Positions 23,908-31,901 of a stretch of 64,000 nt of DNA are shown here, one piece after another. Numbering within the stretch: position 1 is the stretch's first letter; every line of letters begins with the position of its first letter. Below the pieces are notes generated by a model. That model was not told where the DNA came from. It saw nothing but the letters and a program-made list of their open reading frames with translations, and made no database searches. The stretch is from DASYXZ01 sp035308965. GTDB taxonomy: Bacteria; Acidobacteriota; Terriglobia; UBA7540. The translations under genes were made by a program, and so were the position numbers. Where the stretch lies: the NCBI GenBank assembly GCA_035308965.1, contig DATGFN010000065.1, positions 186,001-250,000 of the forward strand, read 5' to 3'.

Positions 23908-24363
23908 ATGTCTTTGATTAACTATCCCGGCGACGAAGATCGGACTATTGAAGCAGTGGCCGATCCAACTTCGCTTTCGAGGCGGGCGGCACGACGATTG
24001 TTTCAACGCGCGTTCGTGCTCGCCGGGCGCGATCGCAACGTTCGCCAGCACATTCGCGAGGCGCACTGCGCCATTCTCTGGGTCATTGAGGATTGGGACT
24101 TTGCCTGGACCATTTTCCTGGACAAAGGGAAGATTGAATTCGACCGCCGCCCCACCAAGCGGCCGGATCTGTCTCTGACCTGGCCTACGGCAGAGGATTT
24201 CTTCAAGCAAGCTCAGAAAGGGACCCGGAAAGATGAGCCGCCCGCCCTCGCCGGTGATGCCGCCGTTTGGAAGTTTGCCCAGCCCCTCTACTCCGGCTTT
24301 TGCGCAGCCCTGCGCGAGGTGCTTCTCGACCCTGTGGATGAAAACGGCGTCCGGCTGGCGTAA
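23908..24363 (+). CDS. SCP2-like sterol/lipid carrier domain protein (tentative)
   Basis: 151 residues from ATG 23908. The middle resembles the SCP2 fold: AHCAILWVIEDWDFAWTIFL, a DKGKIEFD turn, then RPDLSLTWPTAEDFFKQAQKG, the pattern of a polar beta-sheet ending in the TxxDxxxLxxG-like helix of SCP2 proteins. Such proteins bind lipids or acyl-CoA. Divergent from the Rieske oxygenase across a heptad element, suggesting a shared lipid or steroid substrate, but this is inference. Family call is by pattern only. Confidence 0.6.
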   Translation: MSLINYPGDEDRTIEAVADPTSLSRRAARRLFQRAFVLAGRDRNVRQHIREAHCAILWVIEDWDFAWTIFLDKGKIEFDRRPTKRPDLSLTWPTAEDFFKQAQKGTRKDEPPALAGDAAVWKFAQPLYSGFCAALREVLLDPVDENGVRLA

Positions 24364-24496
24364 CGTTCTCCCAAACTCTTATCTTGTTCGGCTTTCTACT
24401 CCGCTGAGTCATGACCGTGAAAAGAAGCCACAGAAAGCCTCCAACTGAATTTGTTATATAAAAAACCAGGACATTGTGTAGTGCCCTAATTGCTTT

Positions 24497-24562
24497 GGGA
24501 GAGCGGGCGTCTTGCCCGCAATTTAGTATTAGCGAAAAAGCGGGCGAGACGCCCGCGCTCCC
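24497..24562. repeat. GC-rich interspersed palindrome, copy 2
   Basis: Arms 24497-24519 and 24540-24562 (23 bases each, two mismatches) read GGGAGMGCGGGCGTCTYGCCCGC and its complement around a 20-base A-T-rich loop. The right flank AGCGACGCAA continues the homology with copies at 9541 and 29745. It lies in the 300-base gap between the SCP2-like and thioesterase genes, where I see nothing else. Confidence 0.85.
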
Positions 24563-24662
24563 AGCGACGCAATTCCGGACATAAAAGGACAACGCTTGGT
24601 GTTTGCCGAAATGTGTTTTTGCTATAGACTGGCTCTGTCGAACTACGCGCGCGCGAGTGAAA

Positions 24663-25112
24663 ATGACGACGGACTTCCCTACTCACTGGACGACCACCGA
24701 ATTTCGCGTCCGTTACGCCGAAACGGATCAGATGGGGATTGTTTATTACGCGAATTATCTGGTGTGGTTTGAAATCGGGCGGACTGACTTCTGCCGGCAA
24801 GTGGGTTTTGCCTACCGGGATATGGAAGCAGACGACGGACTCTACATTATGGTGGCCGAGGCCCAATGCCGTTACAAGGCGCCGGCTCGCTACGATGACG
24901 AAATCTTGGTGAAGACACGAGTAAGTTCCTGCCGCAAACGCGTGCTGGTGTTTGAGTATGAAATTTATCGCAAGGCAAATGATGAGCTTCTGGCGAGCGG
25001 CGAGACCGTACACGTGATCACCGACCGTGAAGGCCACCCGCGCGCGCTGCCGGACAAATACCGGGAATTATTCACCGCCGGTCTCAAGAATTCAACCGAG
25101 CTCCCTCGATAA
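24663..25112 (+). CDS. YbgC/FadM-type acyl-CoA thioesterase (4HBT fold)
   Basis: 149 residues from ATG 24663 (MTTDFPTHWTTTEFRVRYAE). The hot-dog-fold signature is intact: RYAETDQMGIVYYANYLVWFE, with the catalytic-type Asp and N-Y-x-x-W-F-E; then APARYDDEILVKTRV and VLVFEYEIYRK. It hydrolyses acyl-CoA thioesters in the cytoplasm; members act on short-chain or hydroxybenzoyl-type CoAs. An upstream extended -10 (TGCTATAGA, 24620-24628) is visible, with a weak -35. Positioned before the ammonia-lyase gene, with a 51-base gap. Confidence 0.92.
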   Translation: MTTDFPTHWTTTEFRVRYAETDQMGIVYYANYLVWFEIGRTDFCRQVGFAYRDMEADDGLYIMVAEAQCRYKAPARYDDEILVKTRVSSCRKRVLVFEYEIYRKANDELLASGETVHVITDREGHPRALPDKYRELFTAGLKNSTELPR

Positions 25113-25163
25113 GGTTAATTTTCGGTTGACTTTCCGGGACGGAACAATCTCAGAAGGAATTTA

Positions 25164-26696
25164 ATGGCTCAGCCTATTCTGCTCACCGGAAGCACCCTGA
25201 CCCGCAACGGTTTTTACTCCGTGGTTTTTGAGCGACGAACCGTTGCCTTGCACCCTCGCGCCCGAATGGCCATGGCGAGGACACGTGCGCTGATTGAAGC
25301 GATGATTCAGCAGAAGCAGGTTGTTTACGGAGTGACGACCGGAGTAGGCAGTCTCTCCACGGAGCGAATCGACCCGGCCCAGGCGCGGCAGCTTCAATTG
25401 AACATCGTCCGCAGCCACGCTTGCGGCGTGGGCGAGCCATTGGACGCGGCAGAAACTCGTGCCCTGCTTTTGTTGCGAGCCAACGGATTGGCGGCGGGAC
25501 TTTCGGGTGTGCGGCCAGCAGTGGTTGAGTTGCTCTGCCGATTCCTGAACCACGGAATTCACCCGGTCGTGCCATCTCGCGGTTCGGTGGGAGCGAGCGG
25601 CGACCTCGCGCCGCTGGCTCATTTGGCAAGGACTCTGGTGGGCGAAGGCGAAGTAGTTTATCAGCCGCGGCCGCGCCAGACCGCCCGTCGCATCAAGGCC
25701 AGCGAGGCGTTCAAGCGCACCAAGCTTCGGCCGCTCGAGCTTCGGGCCAAGGAGGGATTGTCGCTCGTGAACGGGACTCAGGCCATGCTGGCCCTGGGCC
25801 TGATTGGGTTGAAACATGCGGAAACACTGGTGGAGACGGCCGACGTGGCCGGCGCGCTTTCACTTGACGCTCTGCGCGGCTCACCCGCCGCATTTGACGA
25901 GCGATTGCAAATGGCCAGGCCGCACCCCGGCCAAATGACCACGGCAAAGAATCTGGTCCGCCTAAACCGCGGCAGCACCATCCGCAGATCGCATCGGGAT
26001 TGCCCGCGCGTTCAGGATGCTTACAGTTTACGTTGCATGCCCCAGGTTCACGGCGCGGTTCGGGATGCGCTTGGCTACGCGCGTCGGGTTTTTGATGTGG
26101 AGATGAACAGCGCTACAGATAATCCCCTGATCTTCGTGCGCGAGGGCGAGGTCGTTTCGGGAGGGAATTTCCACGGGGCGCCTCTCGCCACCGCGCTTGA
26201 CCTGATGGCGATTGTGTTGACTCAACTTGGCTCGATCTCCGAACGGCGAATAGACCGAATGGTGAATCCATTGACATCGGATTTGCCGCCATTCCTCGCC
26301 CATTCGCCCGGCCTCGAATCCGGCTTCATGCTGGCGCAAGTCACCGCGGCAGCGCTGGCCTCGGAAAATAAAATCCTCGCGCACCCCGCCTCGGTTGATT
26401 CTATTCCCACTTCCGGCAACAAAGAAGATTTTGTAAGCATGGGGATGGCGGCGGCGTTGAAGTTGCGGCCCATCCTGTCCAATGTGCTGGCCATACTTTC
26501 CATCGAACTGCTCGCTGCCAGCGAGGCCATTGACCGGCTCGCGCCCCTCAAGACAGGACTCCGGGCGGAGCGGGCACGCCGTCTTGTACGAGCCGTCGCG
26601 CGGCCGCTGAACGCAGACCGGGCACTGGATCGGGATATTGCGCGGGTGGCCGACCTGATTTCTCAAGAGAGGTTTTCCGAAATCGCGGCGCGCTAA
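25164..26696 (+). CDS. hutH: Aromatic amino-acid ammonia-lyase, histidine ammonia-lyase type
   Basis: 510 residues, normal for HAL. Deaminates histidine to urocanate (or a related amino acid to an enoate) using an MIO group formed from Ala144-Ser145-Gly146 in GSVGASGDLAPLAH. Tyr55 in VYGVTTGVG is the catalytic base; also NGTQAMLA, YSLRCMPQVHGA and FHGAPLATALD. AAGGAA lies four bases before ATG 25164. No hutU, hutI or hutG adjoin, so histidine is the default but not proven; tyrosine/phenylalanine lyases or aminomutases share the motif. The substrate-selecting residues before the MIO loop (about 80-90: VRSHACGVG) carry Ser-His, which favours histidine. Confidence 0.9.
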   Translation: MAQPILLTGSTLTRNGFYSVVFERRTVALHPRARMAMARTRALIEAMIQQKQVVYGVTTGVGSLSTERIDPAQARQLQLNIVRSHACGVGEPLDAAETRALLLLRANGLAAGLSGVRPAVVELLCRFLNHGIHPVVPSRGSVGASGDLAPLAHLARTLVGEGEVVYQPRPRQTARRIKASEAFKRTKLRPLELRAKEGLSLVNGTQAMLALGLIGLKHAETLVETADVAGALSLDALRGSPAAFDERLQMARPHPGQMTTAKNLVRLNRGSTIRRSHRDCPRVQDAYSLRCMPQVHGAVRDALGYARRVFDVEMNSATDNPLIFVREGEVVSGGNFHGAPLATALDLMAIVLTQLGSISERRIDRMVNPLTSDLPPFLAHSPGLESGFMLAQVTAAALASENKILAHPASVDSIPTSGNKEDFVSMGMAAALKLRPILSNVLAILSIELLAASEAIDRLAPLKTGLRAERARRLVRAVARPLNADRALDRDIARVADLISQERFSEIAAR

Positions 26697-26762
26697 GGGT
26701 TATCTGCATTTCTGAAAGTAGTGGGACGGCTTGCCGTCCACTTTTACAAAATTTGAAACGTG

Positions 26763-26834
26763 GGAGAGCGGGGCAAGCTCGCTAAAGCGGATCTCGCTGA
26801 AGCGAAGTCTCGCCCAGGCGGATCCGCCTGGGCG
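26763..26834. repeat. Intergenic GC-rich repeat ending in a perfect 24-bp palindrome
   Basis: The region after the ammonia-lyase gene holds GGGAGAGCGGGGCAAGCTCGC, a run of AGCGGATCTCGCTGAAGCGA-like units, and a perfect palindrome at 26811-26834 (CGCCCAGGCGGA and its complement). It could act as terminator; the unit GGGAGAGCGGG relates it loosely to the 9541/24497 family. Confidence 0.6.
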
Positions 26835-26921
26835 ACCCCACCCCTACGTCGACTTAATAAGCGGGACTTGCACTCCGGAAGTCTTAATCAATACTTAAGC
26901 CAAAACTCCTAAACTATTCCC

Positions 26922-27683
26922 ATGCCTGCGATTTCCGCCACCATCATTGCACACAATGAAGCAGCGAACATCGCGCGCGCCATTCGTTCCCTTTCCTGCG
27001 CGGACGAAGTGGTGGTGGTTGATTCAGGCTCGACTGACAATACTGCCGAAGTGGCGAGAAGTTGCGGTGCGCGCGTGGTGACCCACGCTTGGGAAGGCTT
27101 TGCCGCCCAAAAGAACTTTGCCACCTCGCAAGCGCAGTACGATTGGATTCTCAGTCTTGACGCCGACGAGGAATTGAACGACGCCGCCATCAAGTCTGTT
27201 CAACAATGGAAGAACGCGACCCCCGGCGCATTCGGATATCAATTCGCCCGGTGCGCGTTTTACCTGGGGCGATGGATTCGACACTCCGGCTGGTATCCCG
27301 ATTTCAAAGTTCGCCTTTTCGATCGACGCAAGGGCGGATGGAAGGGTGCTTACGTCCACGAATCCGTAGAAGTGGCGGGCCGCGCGGAAACTTTGGCGGG
27401 AGAGATTCTTCACTACACCTGCGACTCACTGGACGAACACGCACAGCGAATCGAGTTTTACACCGATCTCGCAGCGCAGGAAATGCTCGATCGTGGGGAG
27501 AAGGTCGGCAAGCTGCGCCGAACGCTGGGCCCTCCGTGGGTGTTCTTGAATACGTACTTGTTTCGTCTCGGAATGCTCGATGGCAAGCCAGGCTACCTGA
27601 TCGCCAAAATGGCAGCACGGTACGTGCGAAGAAAGTATGCGAAGGTGGAAGAAATGCGCAAGCGCTCGCACGCGCACCCCTGA
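26922..27683 (+). CDS. Family 2 glycosyltransferase, LPS-core type (WaaE/KdtX-like)
   Basis: 253 residues. GT-A fold: starts ISATIIAHNEAANIARAIRS, nucleotide loop VVVDSGSTDNTAEVAR, the metal-binding DADEELND at about residue 85, and a basic C-terminal segment. Adds a sugar to lipopolysaccharide core or another surface glycan at the cytoplasmic membrane face. The closeness to WaaE/LgtF beta-1,4-glucosyltransferases is by pattern. Convergent with the nucleotidyltransferase gene downstream. Confidence 0.9.
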   Translation: MPAISATIIAHNEAANIARAIRSLSCADEVVVVDSGSTDNTAEVARSCGARVVTHAWEGFAAQKNFATSQAQYDWILSLDADEELNDAAIKSVQQWKNATPGAFGYQFARCAFYLGRWIRHSGWYPDFKVRLFDRRKGGWKGAYVHESVEVAGRAETLAGEILHYTCDSLDEHAQRIEFYTDLAAQEMLDRGEKVGKLRRTLGPPWVFLNTYLFRLGMLDGKPGYLIAKMAARYVRRKYAKVEEMRKRSHAHP

Positions 27684-27734
27684 ATTCATCCTCCGGCCTC
27701 CCCAAGCATCTTGCATAGCTTTGACCTGCGGCCG

Positions 27735-28448
27735 TCAGGATGCGGCATCGCCCCGGTCTGCTTGCTCGAAAACGGATATGGCCTTCTCAATGTCATCCAG
27801 GTTTTCAATTCCCACCCAGAGCCCCTTAATGGGATAGGCGCCCACGCGCCTGCCGAGCGCGCGCAATTTGTGAATCAGGTCCGGTATGGTGAAAAACTGG
27901 CCGTCGGGGATGCAGTCAAGTGCGGAACCCTTGAGCGCGTAGATGCCGCTGCTGATGGGCTGTCGCAGTTCGGGCTTTTCGACGACATTAACAACCTCGC
28001 CGTTCTCGATGGTCAGAACTCCGTATGGCGACTGGTAGGTGTGCTGGACGTAAGCCACAGCGAGGTCATAGTCCTGCTTGCGGCAGAAATTAAGCAGGCC
28101 GGCCAGGTCAAGTGTGGAAACAACATCGCCGTTCATGAGCAGGAAAAACTCATCCGGGGAGATGGCGTGGCGCAGCAAAGAGAGCGGGCCTGCTGTTCCC
28201 AGCGGTTGTTCTTCACGGACATAAGTTATTCGCACGCCGAACCGGCTTCCATCCCCGCAGAAGCTTTCAATCAACTCGGCCAGATATCCTGTGGCGAGCA
28301 CAATGTCGTCAAACCCCGCCCGTTTCAGTTGCTCGAGATTCAGGTGAAGGATCGGTTTTTGGCCGACGGCGAGGAGCGGTTTTGGAACTGCGAAGGTGAG
28401 CGGCCGCATCCGCGTTCCCCGGCCACCCACCAGCACAACAGCTTTCAT
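27735..28448 (-). CDS. NDP-sugar nucleotidyltransferase
   Basis: 237 residues. Nucleotidyltransferase fold: MKAVVLVGGRGTRMRPLTFA with the signature GGxGTRxRPLT and downstream PKPLL; FLLMNGDVVS carries the metal-binding Asp; VVEKPELRQPISSGIYAL is the product loop. Activates a sugar-1-phosphate (mannose or glucose type) to NDP-sugar. No left-handed beta-helix domain follows. Twelve bases downstream of the epimerase/dehydratase gene, so one operon for a nucleotide sugar. Confidence 0.92.
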   Translation of the reverse strand: MKAVVLVGGRGTRMRPLTFAVPKPLLAVGQKPILHLNLEQLKRAGFDDIVLATGYLAELIESFCGDGSRFGVRITYVREEQPLGTAGPLSLLRHAISPDEFFLLMNGDVVSTLDLAGLLNFCRKQDYDLAVAYVQHTYQSPYGVLTIENGEVVNVVEKPELRQPISSGIYALKGSALDCIPDGQFFTIPDLIHKLRALGRRVGAYPIKGLWVGIENLDDIEKAISVFEQADRGDAAS

Positions 28449-28460
28449 AGGAAAAACCTC

Positions 28461-29465
28461 TCAGACACGGTATTGGTCCGGGTTATAGAGGTGACTCTGA
28501 TTCTTTACCCACTCAAGAGTCAACTCCAAACCTTTCTCAAGGCTTACTCGGGGCTTCCAGCCTGCGAGGGAGAGAGCCAGTGAGTTATCCGAGCAAAGGC
28601 GCTGAACTTCGCTGGTTGCGGACCGCTTCCTTTCCTCCGACTGGCGGATGGGGGAATTACGACCGACCAAGGCAACGATCTTACGCGTTAGATCGCCCAC
28701 GCTGACTTCGTGGCCTGTTCCCAGGTTGATTTCCTTCCCCACGCAGTCGTCACTGGCGGCGATGTGCAGAAATCCGTCAACCGTGTCAGTCACAAAGGTA
28801 AAGTCCCGGGTGGGTGTGAGGTTGCCCACAACTATTTCATCTTTGCTCAGAGCCTGGCTCATGAGCGCCGGAATAATGGCGCGGTCGGACTGTCGCGGGC
28901 CGAAGGTGTTGAAAGGCCTGCACACTGCTACCGGCAGTCCGAAGGAATGGTAGAAGCTCAGGGCCAGGGCGTCAGCCGCGATCTTGCTGGCGGAGTATGG
29001 CGACTGCGCCTGGCGAGGATGGCTTTCGGCGATCTTCGGCGTTAGCGCCGTCCCATAAACCTCGCTGGTGGAAGTGTGTACGATGCGATCCACCTGGTTC
29101 TCACGCGCCGCCATCAGGGCATTGAGAGTGCCCAGAGTGTTGACCTCAACAACCTCACTAACGTGTTGGTATGAGTAAGGAATCCCCACAAGGGCGGCGA
29201 GGTGAAAGATCACGTTGACGCCGGTGGCGGCTTTTCTAACCGTTTCAAGATCGCGAATGTCGCCTTTGATGATCTCCAAACGTTCGTTTTTCACGTCGGC
29301 GAGAAAACCAAGGTCATTGCGCGAGTTGTACCTAATGAATGCGCGCACTGACGCGCCTTCAGAAAGAAGTCTATCGGTCAGGTGACTTCCGATGAAGCCG
29401 CCTGCCCCCGTCACAAGCACCTTCCGGCTGGCCCATTCGATGCTTCCAGTCCGTGCAGAAGTCAT
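28461..29465 (-). CDS. NAD-dependent sugar epimerase/dehydratase, LegB-like
   Basis: 334 residues from ATG 29465, preceded by AAGGAG at six bases. Extended SDR: VLVTGAGGFIGSHLTDRL (GxxGxxG), AALVGIPYSYQHV, STSEVYGTA, catalytic Tyr-x3-Lys in YSASKIAAD, then RPFNTFGPRQSDRAIIPA. The VRAFIRYNSRNDLGFL segment is typical of LegB, a UDP-HexNAc 4,6-dehydratase of legionaminic-acid-type pathways; related dTDP/GDP dehydratases are possible alternatives. Pairs with the nucleotidyltransferase gene. Two good promoters lie upstream. Confidence 0.88.
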   Translation of the reverse strand: MTSARTGSIEWASRKVLVTGAGGFIGSHLTDRLLSEGASVRAFIRYNSRNDLGFLADVKNERLEIIKGDIRDLETVRKAATGVNVIFHLAALVGIPYSYQHVSEVVEVNTLGTLNALMAARENQVDRIVHTSTSEVYGTALTPKIAESHPRQAQSPYSASKIAADALALSFYHSFGLPVAVCRPFNTFGPRQSDRAIIPALMSQALSKDEIVVGNLTPTRDFTFVTDTVDGFLHIAASDDCVGKEINLGTGHEVSVGDLTRKIVALVGRNSPIRQSEERKRSATSEVQRLCSDNSLALSLAGWKPRVSLEKGLELTLEWVKNQSHLYNPDQYRV

Positions 29466-29577
29466 GCCCGGCTCCTTTTCATGCCGTGGTTCGCACGGTT
29501 TGAATCGCCATGAAACTTTGGATTGCGTTTTGGAATGAGGCGCCTTTCTGCCAGGCGCGCGCTCCCGGCAGAGTGCT

Positions 29578-29647
29578 ATCATAGCGTCGCAGGCGGCACG
29601 GGACAAGAGCGCCCGCCAGTATAGCGGTGAAAGGCGGGTTGCGACAA
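29578..29647 (-). promoter_or_regulatory. Tandem sigma-70 promoters upstream of the LegB-like operon
   Basis: On the minus strand two near-consensus promoters sit in tandem. The proximal has TTGTCC (29601-29606) and TATGAT (29578-29583), 17 bases apart; the distal has TTGTCG (29642-29647) and TATACT (29618-29623), 18 bases apart. The region is otherwise non-coding. Confidence 0.6.
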
Positions 29648-29744
29648 GGAAATCGGCTGCAGGTTGTGTGCTAGTTTCCCTGGGAGCACTGGCCGGGCTC
29701 CCACGAAACGCACTCGGGCTCATTCGCAATCTAACGACATTGAA

Positions 29745-29806
29745 AGAGCGGGCGAGCCCCAATGCAATGAGTGGGGCCCCCTCCCGCGCTCCCAGCGATG
29801 CAAACC
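29745..29806. repeat. GC-rich interspersed palindrome, copy 3
   Basis: Contains AGAGCGGGCGAGCCCC and ends GGGGCCCCCTCCCGCGCTCC followed by CAGCGATGCAAACC (29773-29806), whose reverse complement matches the left end of the 9541 element over about 23 bases. It lies in the 380-base gap between the LegB-like gene and the glycosyltransferase; the reading frame of the latter is open through it but should not be counted as coding. Confidence 0.75.
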
Positions 29807-29844
29807 GGGCACTAATCGGCGGAACGCCCGCGCGAGGATACCAA

Positions 29845-30978
29845 TTGAAGATTGTTCACGTCGACTTGGGGAAGACACTGCGCGGCGGCCAGGAGAAACT
29901 CCTACTGCTGGCGCGCGGCCTCAGGGATCGAGGGCACGAACAGTGGCTGGTTTGCCAAATCGGTTCGGCGCTGGAAGGATGGGCGCGCGACCAAGGTTTC
30001 CCTGCCCTCACCGTGCCGGGCTTCGATCCCGGACAACTGGGCGCGATTCGCCGCCTGCGCCGGACTTTAAAAGTTGAGCGTCCGGAAATCTTGCACGCTC
30101 ACGATGCCAGGGGACAAAATCTCGCATGGCTCGGTTCGCAATTCTTGCCCGTTCGGCGGGTCGTCAACCGCGATGTCACATTTCACCCGCGAATGCCCGG
30201 CGGCCTCTGGTTGCAAGGCTTGAAGTACGCCCACACGGCGGACTTCGTCATTACCTGTTCCGATTACATCAGGCAGTCCCTGATCGAGAGCGGGGTGCCC
30301 GCAGACAGGATCGAAGTCATCTATCCCGCCAGCGAGTGGCCCGAGGACCCTACCTCAGATCACAAACGCTCAGCGGCGCGAGCGGCTTCGGGTTTCAGAG
30401 AACAGGATTTCGTGGCTGGCCACGTTGGGGCCTTTACCCACGAAAAGGGACAGGATATCGCCATCGAGTCGGCAATGATTCTCAAGCAGAAGCTGCCGAA
30501 CGGGAGAATAGTGTTGGCAGGTGAAGTCTCGGCGGAAGCGATGCGGGAATTGCGGCGGCGCTATCCCGGGCTGCAAGATTTCATTCACCTGCCCGGTTAT
30601 GTCGCTGACCTGGAAATGTTCTTTGCCGCCTTGGACCTGTTCATCATGCCGTCACGCGACGAGGGTCTGGGCATATCAGCAATCCAGGCGATGGCTCGGG
30701 GACTCGCCGTGGTGGCCAGCCGGGTGGGGGGACTGCCGGAAATTGTCGAGGAGGGGCAAACGGGATGGCTGGTCCCGCCCGGATCTCCGCAAGCATTGGC
30801 AGATGCCATAGTACAGGCTGCCTCGGAACCGGCGCGCCTGCATGAAATGGGGAACAAGGCACGGCAACGCGCATTACAGTTTTCGAGTACACTAATGGTG
30901 AAGCGGACGGAAGCGCTGTACGAGAGATTGGCGGGGAAAAATAAAGTTCAAAGTCGAAAGTCGAAAGTCGAAAGTTAA
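29845..30978 (+). CDS. Family 4 glycosyltransferase (GT-B fold)
   Basis: 377 residues from TTG 29845, chosen for GAGG seven bases upstream and because LKIVHVDLGKTLRGGQEKL is the normal start of the fold. The C-terminal Rossmann domain shows VGAFTHEKGQDIAIESA, VLAGEV, LPGYVADLEMFFAALDLFIMPSRDEGLGISAIQAMA with the nucleotide-binding E-x7-E pattern, and SRVGGLPEIVEEGQTGWLVPPG. Transfers a sugar from NDP-sugar to a surface glycan. The C-terminal tail (NKVQSRKSKVES) and the stop are encoded by a heptad array and resemble the tail of the unrelated mutase small subunit. Confidence 0.9.
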   Translation: MKIVHVDLGKTLRGGQEKLLLLARGLRDRGHEQWLVCQIGSALEGWARDQGFPALTVPGFDPGQLGAIRRLRRTLKVERPEILHAHDARGQNLAWLGSQFLPVRRVVNRDVTFHPRMPGGLWLQGLKYAHTADFVITCSDYIRQSLIESGVPADRIEVIYPASEWPEDPTSDHKRSAARAASGFREQDFVAGHVGAFTHEKGQDIAIESAMILKQKLPNGRIVLAGEVSAEAMRELRRRYPGLQDFIHLPGYVADLEMFFAALDLFIMPSRDEGLGISAIQAMARGLAVVASRVGGLPEIVEEGQTGWLVPPGSPQALADAIVQAASEPARLHEMGNKARQRALQFSSTLMVKRTEALYERLAGKNKVQSRKSKVES

Positions 30979-30985
30979 AAGTCCC
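30944..30985 (+). repeat. Heptad array at the glycosyltransferase 3' end
   Basis: Six contiguous units AAGTTCA AAGTCGA AAGTCGA AAGTCGA AAGTTAA AAGTCCC. Three successive units are identical, the cleanest run in the window. The TAA at 30976-30978 terminates the glycosyltransferase. No inverted partner array is visible downstream. Confidence 0.9.
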
Positions 30986-31048
30986 GTCATCTTGACGTCC
31001 GTTATTTGAGAGAGAGCCTCTTTTCGAGTGCAGTCGAATTACTGATCC

Positions 31049-31897
31049 ATGGCCCAACTCATTTTCCCTTATTTCTGCGCAGCGGTATTTGGACTCATCT
31101 TCGGCAGCTTTCTCAACGTCTGCATCTCACGCTTGCCACAGCACGAGTCCATCGTTACTCCGCGATCCCATTGTCCGCGCTGCAACAAACCCATTCAGTG
31201 GTACGACAATTTTCCGGTCCTCAGTTATCTTCTTCTGCGCGGCCGGTGCCGTCACTGCCATGAAAAGATTTCCATCATTTATCCCTTGGTTGAATTGCTC
31301 ACATCCGCGCTTTGGGTGGCGGTTCTCGCGGAGTATGAGCTAAGCCCCGAATTCATCAAGTACACCCTGCTGGGCATGCTCCTGATCGTTCTGATCTTTA
31401 CCGACTTGCGCACCCGCCTCATTCCACATTCAGTGACTATCTTTGGAATCGGCGCCGGCATTTTGCTAAGCTTTCTGGTTCCAGTGGATAACCGCCCGCT
31501 CGATTGGGCGCTCGGATTTCTGGGCGTCTATCCTTCCGGAATCGGCGACTCCCTGCTGGGCGCCATCGCGGGGGCGTTGGCGGGGGGCGGACTGTTTTAC
31601 GCCGTGGGCGAGGGATTCTATTATGCCAGCGGTCGCACCAAAGAGTATCTCGGGTTTGGGGATGTCATGCTGATGTTCATGGCGGGAACGTTTCTGGGCG
31701 CGCCCCTCACGCTCATGACCATTTTGCTGGGCTCACTGGGCGGAACACTAGTGGCCGTGCCCGCCACGCTTCTGGCTCCACGACTTCGCAACTACGAATG
31801 GCCTTACGGAACTTTTCTGGGCATCGGTGCATTGTTCTCAGTTCTTGGCGGGCCTGCGCTTCTTGACTGGTATCTGCGCTTTTCGGGCATTGCCTGA
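31049..31897 (+). CDS. Prepilin peptidase / N-methyltransferase (PilD-like)
   Basis: 282 residues, inner-membrane aspartic protease that removes the leader of type IV pilin-like proteins and methylates the new N-terminus. Domains: N-terminal methyltransferase part with four zinc cysteines (CPRC at 42-45, CRHC at 67-70) and the peptidase with catalytic Asp119 in FTDLRTRLIP and Asp204 in GFGDVMLM. About eight membrane segments. The following histidine-kinase gene starts four bases after its stop, so they are co-transcribed. The Flp pilin at 52589 is a possible substrate, although Tad pilins often have their own peptidase. Confidence 0.95.
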   Translation: MAQLIFPYFCAAVFGLIFGSFLNVCISRLPQHESIVTPRSHCPRCNKPIQWYDNFPVLSYLLLRGRCRHCHEKISIIYPLVELLTSALWVAVLAEYELSPEFIKYTLLGMLLIVLIFTDLRTRLIPHSVTIFGIGAGILLSFLVPVDNRPLDWALGFLGVYPSGIGDSLLGAIAGALAGGGLFYAVGEGFYYASGRTKEYLGFGDVMLMFMAGTFLGAPLTLMTILLGSLGGTLVAVPATLLAPRLRNYEWPYGTFLGIGALFSVLGGPALLDWYLRFSGIA

Positions 31898-31901
31898 GGA
31901 A

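Noticed and set aside
29668..29844. N-terminal extension of the family 4 glycosyltransferase
   Set aside because: This DNA is a copy of a non-coding interspersed palindrome; the fold begins at LKIVHVDLG with a TTG start and ribosome site at 29845.
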